Source: Paenibacillus sp. IHBB 10380
GTDB taxonomy: Bacteria; Bacillota; Bacilli; Paenibacillales; Paenibacillaceae
Length of the DNA: 64,000 nucleotides
NCBI RefSeq assembly: GCF_000949425.1
Contig: NZ_CP010976.1
Location: forward strand, 434,001 to 498,000
Reading direction: 5' to 3'
This document shows positions 61,466 to 64,000 of the stretch, piece after piece. Below the pieces are notes generated by a model that was given only the letters and a program-made list of their open reading frames with translations, was not told the origin of the DNA and made no database searches. The translations under genes were made by a program, and so were the position numbers. Numbering within the stretch: position 1 is the stretch's first letter; the number at the start of each line of letters is the position of its first letter.

Positions 61466-61490
61466 TAGAACACCCCTTTTATATGTATAA

Positions 61491-61507
61491 TTGATAATGA
61501 TTATCAA
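61491..61507. promoter_or_regulatory. Fur box of the efe operon
   Basis: TGATAATGATTATCA is a perfect 7-1-7 Fur operator, located just downstream of the -10 of the efe promoter, so iron-loaded Fur should block transcription. Confidence 0.9.
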
Positions 61508-61520
61508 TTAATCTGGGTTT

Positions 61521-61549
61521 ATCATAAGTCCGTAGCCTTTTACTGTCAA
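61521..61549 (-). promoter_or_regulatory. Sigma-A promoter of efeO-efeB-efeU
   Basis: On the minus strand: TTGACA, 17 bases, TATGAT. The start point falls close to the Fur box. Confidence 0.8.
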
Positions 61550-61737
61550 TATAAAAATGTGATTTCTTCAATTTGAAGTTATAGCTCAAAGGGGATGTAG
61601 GCGTTTGTGATGGTAATCTATTAACTGCTGTAATACAGGTAATTAATGATAGAGGGTGTATTAATGAGGGGGACAGAGTAGCAACGACATAATACCCTGC
61701 CGATTCTTTTTGTGAGTCTTTAAATTACTGGCCTGTA

Positions 61738-62718
61738 TTACACTGTAGAGCGCTCTATTATGTGGTAATCCAGTTTTCGGTATATAGGTTGTCCTCCACC
61801 ATCTCCGGTAATCTGTCCGTGAATGATTCGAAATGCGGCAGCGCCCATCTCGAATAGCTGATTATCTATTGTTGTTAGTCCTAGCAGTCTACCAATAGGC
61901 TGGTTATCAAATCCGATCACTGCGAGGTCTTCAGGGATGCGAATGTGATGCTTCCCTGCTTCAATGATCAGACCGGCAGCGACATGATCCCCGGTAACAA
62001 TGATAGCGTCAGGCCGCTCTGTCATATTTAACAGTCTATGCAGCACCTCAGCGCCGTCCTCTTCATTCAGACAGTCAAATATCATCCACTCCTCTTGAAA
62101 AGGGAAGTCAGATTCTGCAAGGAAGTCATGGAAAGCGGATAGTCTAATAGAGTTACTACTGCCAAGTTTTCTTCCCATGCAGCATCCAATTTTACGGTGT
62201 CCCTTGTCGGATAAATATTGCAGACCGTGGCGGAAGGCAGAATAATGCTCTATATATACAGAGGAAAAGCTGCGTTCGCCACTATCCTGACAGGTTACAA
62301 TGGGGCCGTAAATCGTATATTCCTCAATGACTTCAGGCTTCAGTGCTGTAGACACGATGACAACGCCGTCAATTTCCTTGTTGCGTAGCATGTCGAGTAC
62401 CTTAATTTCCTCTTCGGAACGGTAATCAGTTTGACACAAAATCAGCCGGTATTGCGATAACAACGCTTCATGAGCAAGACCCTCCATAATGACTGAGAAA
62501 TAAAAAAGGCTAATATAGGGCATAACCACAGCTATTGTTTTCGTGCGGCCGGTAATGAGATGTACGGCGTTCATATTCCGGGTGTAGTTTAATTGCTCTA
62601 TAGTGTTCTGCACAGCGGCTCTTTTGTCCTTACTGACATAAGGATGATCATTGAGCACACGCGATACGGTAGTTACGGAAACACCAGCGATGCGTGCGAT
62701 TTCTTTTATGTTAGCCAT
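61738..62718 (-). CDS. LacI-family transcriptional regulator
   Basis: A 326-residue regulator with HTH IKEIARIAGVSVTTVSRVLN plus hinge and a periplasmic-binding-protein-like sugar domain (ending YHIIERSTV). AAGGAGG precedes the ATG. No sugar operon is adjacent, so its targets are elsewhere; a perfect palindrome 86 bases upstream suggests autoregulation. Confidence 0.88.
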   Translation of the reverse strand: MANIKEIARIAGVSVTTVSRVLNDHPYVSKDKRAAVQNTIEQLNYTRNMNAVHLITGRTKTIAVVMPYISLFYFSVIMEGLAHEALLSQYRLILCQTDYRSEEEIKVLDMLRNKEIDGVVIVSTALKPEVIEEYTIYGPIVTCQDSGERSFSSVYIEHYSAFRHGLQYLSDKGHRKIGCCMGRKLGSSNSIRLSAFHDFLAESDFPFQEEWMIFDCLNEEDGAEVLHRLLNMTERPDAIIVTGDHVAAGLIIEAGKHHIRIPEDLAVIGFDNQPIGRLLGLTTIDNQLFEMGAAAFRIIHGQITGDGGGQPIYRKLDYHIIERSTV

Positions 62719-62803
62719 CGGTGCAGTTACCTCCTTAGAGTACGAGAATGTAGTTATTTTATTTTATCATATTGTCAGTCGGCTTCTGAAATAAAAGACT
62801 TGC

Positions 62804-62821
62804 TATGAAATCCATTTCATA
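62804..62821. promoter_or_regulatory. Candidate operator upstream of the LacI gene
   Basis: TATGAAATCCATTTCATA: eight-base arms, perfectly inverted, around CC. TGAAA / TTTCA half-sites are typical of LacI/CcpA-type binding, although the centre is not the usual CG. Confidence 0.45.
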
Positions 62822-62904
62822 AAATACACTAGCATTGTACCAGCGTTATCGGACTAAATCGGCGTGACCGAGAGGGCGTGACGGACCGGTAAGGTTAGTT
62901 CTCT

Positions 62905-62929
62905 ACACCGCCATTTTGGCGGTGTTTTT
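62905..62929 (+). terminator. Orphan terminator
   Basis: ACACCGCC, ATTTT, GGCGGTGT, TTTT. It points along the plus strand but no plus-strand gene precedes it. The rest of the 62719-63054 gap holds only the palindrome and the gerE promoter. Confidence 0.7.
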
Positions 62930-62964
62930 GTATCTATTATCGCCCATTTTAGAGTTGCAACGGC

Positions 62965-62992
62965 ACCATTAACCCTCCCAATACATAATATG
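62965..62992 (+). promoter_or_regulatory. Candidate sigma-K promoter of gerE
   Basis: AC, 17 bases, CATAATATG. In B. subtilis gerE is transcribed by sigma-K, which supports reading this as the real promoter despite one -10 mismatch. Confidence 0.5.
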
Positions 62993-63054
62993 TGTTGACT
63001 GTATCCCTTTACCTTGTTAGACCATATAAACCCGGGCAAGGAGGGGTGACACCA

Positions 63055-63282
63055 TTGAAGGGAAATAACGACCACAAGAGCAAATTTTTGTTGACCCACC
63101 GTGAACGAGAAGTATTTGAATTACTTGTTCAAGACAAAACGACACGAGATATCGCAGGGCAGTTATTCATAAGCGAAAAAACGGTGCGTAACCACATTTC
63201 AAATGTCATGCAAAAACTAAATGTCAAGGGACGTTCGCAAGCTGTTGTCGAGCTGATTAAGCTTGGCGAACTTGTGATTTGA
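63055..63282 (+). CDS. gerE: Sporulation transcriptional regulator GerE
   Basis: A 75-residue LuxR-type HTH protein (LTHREREVFELLVQDKTTRD, SEKTVRNHISNVMQKLNVKG, RSQAVVELIKLGEL), essentially full-length GerE. It binds DNA late in sporulation in the mother cell and controls spore coat and crust genes with sigma-K. The start is TTG with AAGGAGGGG upstream; the frame opens 21 codons earlier without a site. Confidence 0.95.
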   Translation: MKGNNDHKSKFLLTHREREVFELLVQDKTTRDIAGQLFISEKTVRNHISNVMQKLNVKGRSQAVVELIKLGELVI

Positions 63283-63377
63283 CCTAAGACCTAAGCCTTC
63301 AATTTCCCCTTGGCCTTCTGAAATGTGTCTCCCTTTAAATTAGGTAGTTCACAGTCAGAAGGTTATTTGTTGTTCTT

Positions 63378-63716
63378 TTACTTCGTAGAATTCTGATCCA
63401 AATGAGTAAACATAACTTCAAGCATGCTTAATGCCATTTGCTGCTCATGAGTTGGACGGTCCTGGAGCAATTGTGTAATTTTATGAATGAAGTGACTTTC
63501 CTTCATTTTGAGGGATGAGTGAAGTAAATCATCTGCCGTTACTCCCAATTGATTGGCTAACTTGATAAGGGTTTCGAGTGTGAGGCTTCGCTCTCCACGT
63601 TCAATCTGTCCAATGTAGGCATGAGAGACGTCGATCTTCTCTGCCAATCTTTCTTGGGTAAGATTATGTTTAAGTCTTTCTTGACGCAACCGCGATCCTA
63701 ATTGCATATAATCCAT
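63378..63716 (-). CDS. XRE-family regulator (SinR-like HTH)
   Basis: A 112-residue protein with an HTH (LGSRLRQERLKHNLTQERLA, then VSHAYIGQIERGERSLTLET) and a short helical C-terminal dimerisation part. The ATG at 63716 follows GGAGGGTGA by about ten bases. Direct repeats 50-90 bases upstream are its likely operators; it probably controls itself and the divergent zinc-ribbon gene. Confidence 0.85.
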   Translation of the reverse strand: MDYMQLGSRLRQERLKHNLTQERLAEKIDVSHAYIGQIERGERSLTLETLIKLANQLGVTADDLLHSSLKMKESHFIHKITQLLQDRPTHEQQMALSMLEVMFTHLDQNSTK

Positions 63717-63770
63717 CGTTATATCACCCTCCACCTTAAACAGTAGTGAAAGGTTAACAGAAATTTAATA

Positions 63771-63804
63771 TACTGCTAGTTTCATTGTGTTTACTGTTAG
63801 TTCA
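63771..63804. promoter_or_regulatory. Direct-repeat operator in the XRE/zinc-ribbon divergent region
   Basis: TACTGCTAGTTTCA (63771) and TACTGTTAGTTCA (63792) repeat with a 21-base period, two helical turns. The second copy overlaps the -35 of the plus-strand promoter. Confidence 0.55.
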
Positions 63805-63818
63805 ATATGGTATATAAT
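63790..63818 (+). promoter_or_regulatory. Promoter of the zinc-ribbon gene
   Basis: TTTACT, 17 bases, TATAAT, overlapping a repeat of the putative XRE operator. Confidence 0.55.
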
Positions 63819-63866
63819 TACTTTAATGGGTTGTTATTCATTGATATGAAAGAAAGGAGAATGAAC

Positions 63867-64000
63867 TTGACTGTCTTAAATGTAACTTTGAGAACGAAAA
63901 TACAGCCAAATTTTGTGATCATTGTGGCAATTTGTTATATGCATCTTTCAAAGCACAGCTTAGAAATAACGAAGTAAGAACGGAAGAAATTATAGCTTCT
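63867..64000 (+). pseudogene. Zinc-ribbon protein, apparently frameshifted, runs off the window
   Basis: AAAGGAG precedes TTG ACT, but the zinc-ribbon frame (CLKCNFENENTAKFCDHCGN) is open only one base out of register and has no start codon of its own. One extra T near 63872 would give a start MTCLKC with two CxxC knuckles. Either the gene carries a one-base deletion or the base was missed in sequencing. The 3' end is beyond the window. Confidence 0.55.

Overview
The window is chromosomal DNA of an endospore-forming Firmicute and most resembles Paenibacillus. The evidence is the Bacillus-type primosome pair dnaB-dnaI, trxA-uvrC, sdhCAB with a one-piece cytochrome b558 subunit, ecsAB, a YhcN/YlaJ lipoprotein, a YheC/YheD ATP-grasp protein, a YjcZ-type peptide, and GerE, the late mother-cell sporulation regulator. 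Gene names come from motif recognition and context. No database search was run.

Layout. 1-6.3 kb: dnaB (5' end missing), dnaI, a small membrane protein, trxA, uvrC and a CPBP membrane protease whose terminator lies inside the uvrC coding sequence. 6.4-13.3 kb: a c-di-AMP (ydaO-type) riboswitch with attenuator ahead of ktrB-ktrA, a LysR regulator, and sdhCAB with a leader holding a cre-like site and a possible leader peptide. 13.3-18.5 kb: a decayed group II intron end, a small secreted protein, a DUF3891 protein, a Tat-type phosphoesterase, an acetyltransferase, an EamA transporter and a truncated ABC permease. 18.5-31 kb: PHP phosphatase, LysR, CheX, two short-chain dehydrogenases, a DEAD-box (DEVD) helicase, ecsAB, an aminotransferase, a deletion scar that beheads two divergent genes at one point, an AraC regulator, a new 38-residue arginine-rich peptide gene, and psd.

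31-57 kb is the most unusual part and reads as a spore-surface glycoprotein island. It holds a YheC/D protein, a protein of about 2,095 residues made of roughly 185 ten-residue repeats with a short C-terminal domain, and three runs of same-strand glycan genes. The glycan genes are GT2 enzymes, an SpsI-like nucleotidyltransferase, a CgeB-like protein, a three-gene set that fits UDP-N-acetyl-L-fucosamine synthesis, a further sugar epimerase/reductase, and GT4 enzymes. Among them sit four small orphan proteins. Sigma-K-like promoter motifs (AC, 16-17 bases, CATA-type -10) precede the giant gene, the first GT operon, the small-protein operon and gerE. My working model is that, late in sporulation, the mother cell makes a long repetitive fibre and decorates it, or the spore crust, with FucNAc-containing glycans.

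57-64 kb: a Fur-boxed efeO-efeB-efeU iron-uptake operon, a LacI regulator with a candidate operator, gerE, an XRE regulator with direct-repeat operators, and a zinc-ribbon gene that appears frameshifted at the window edge.
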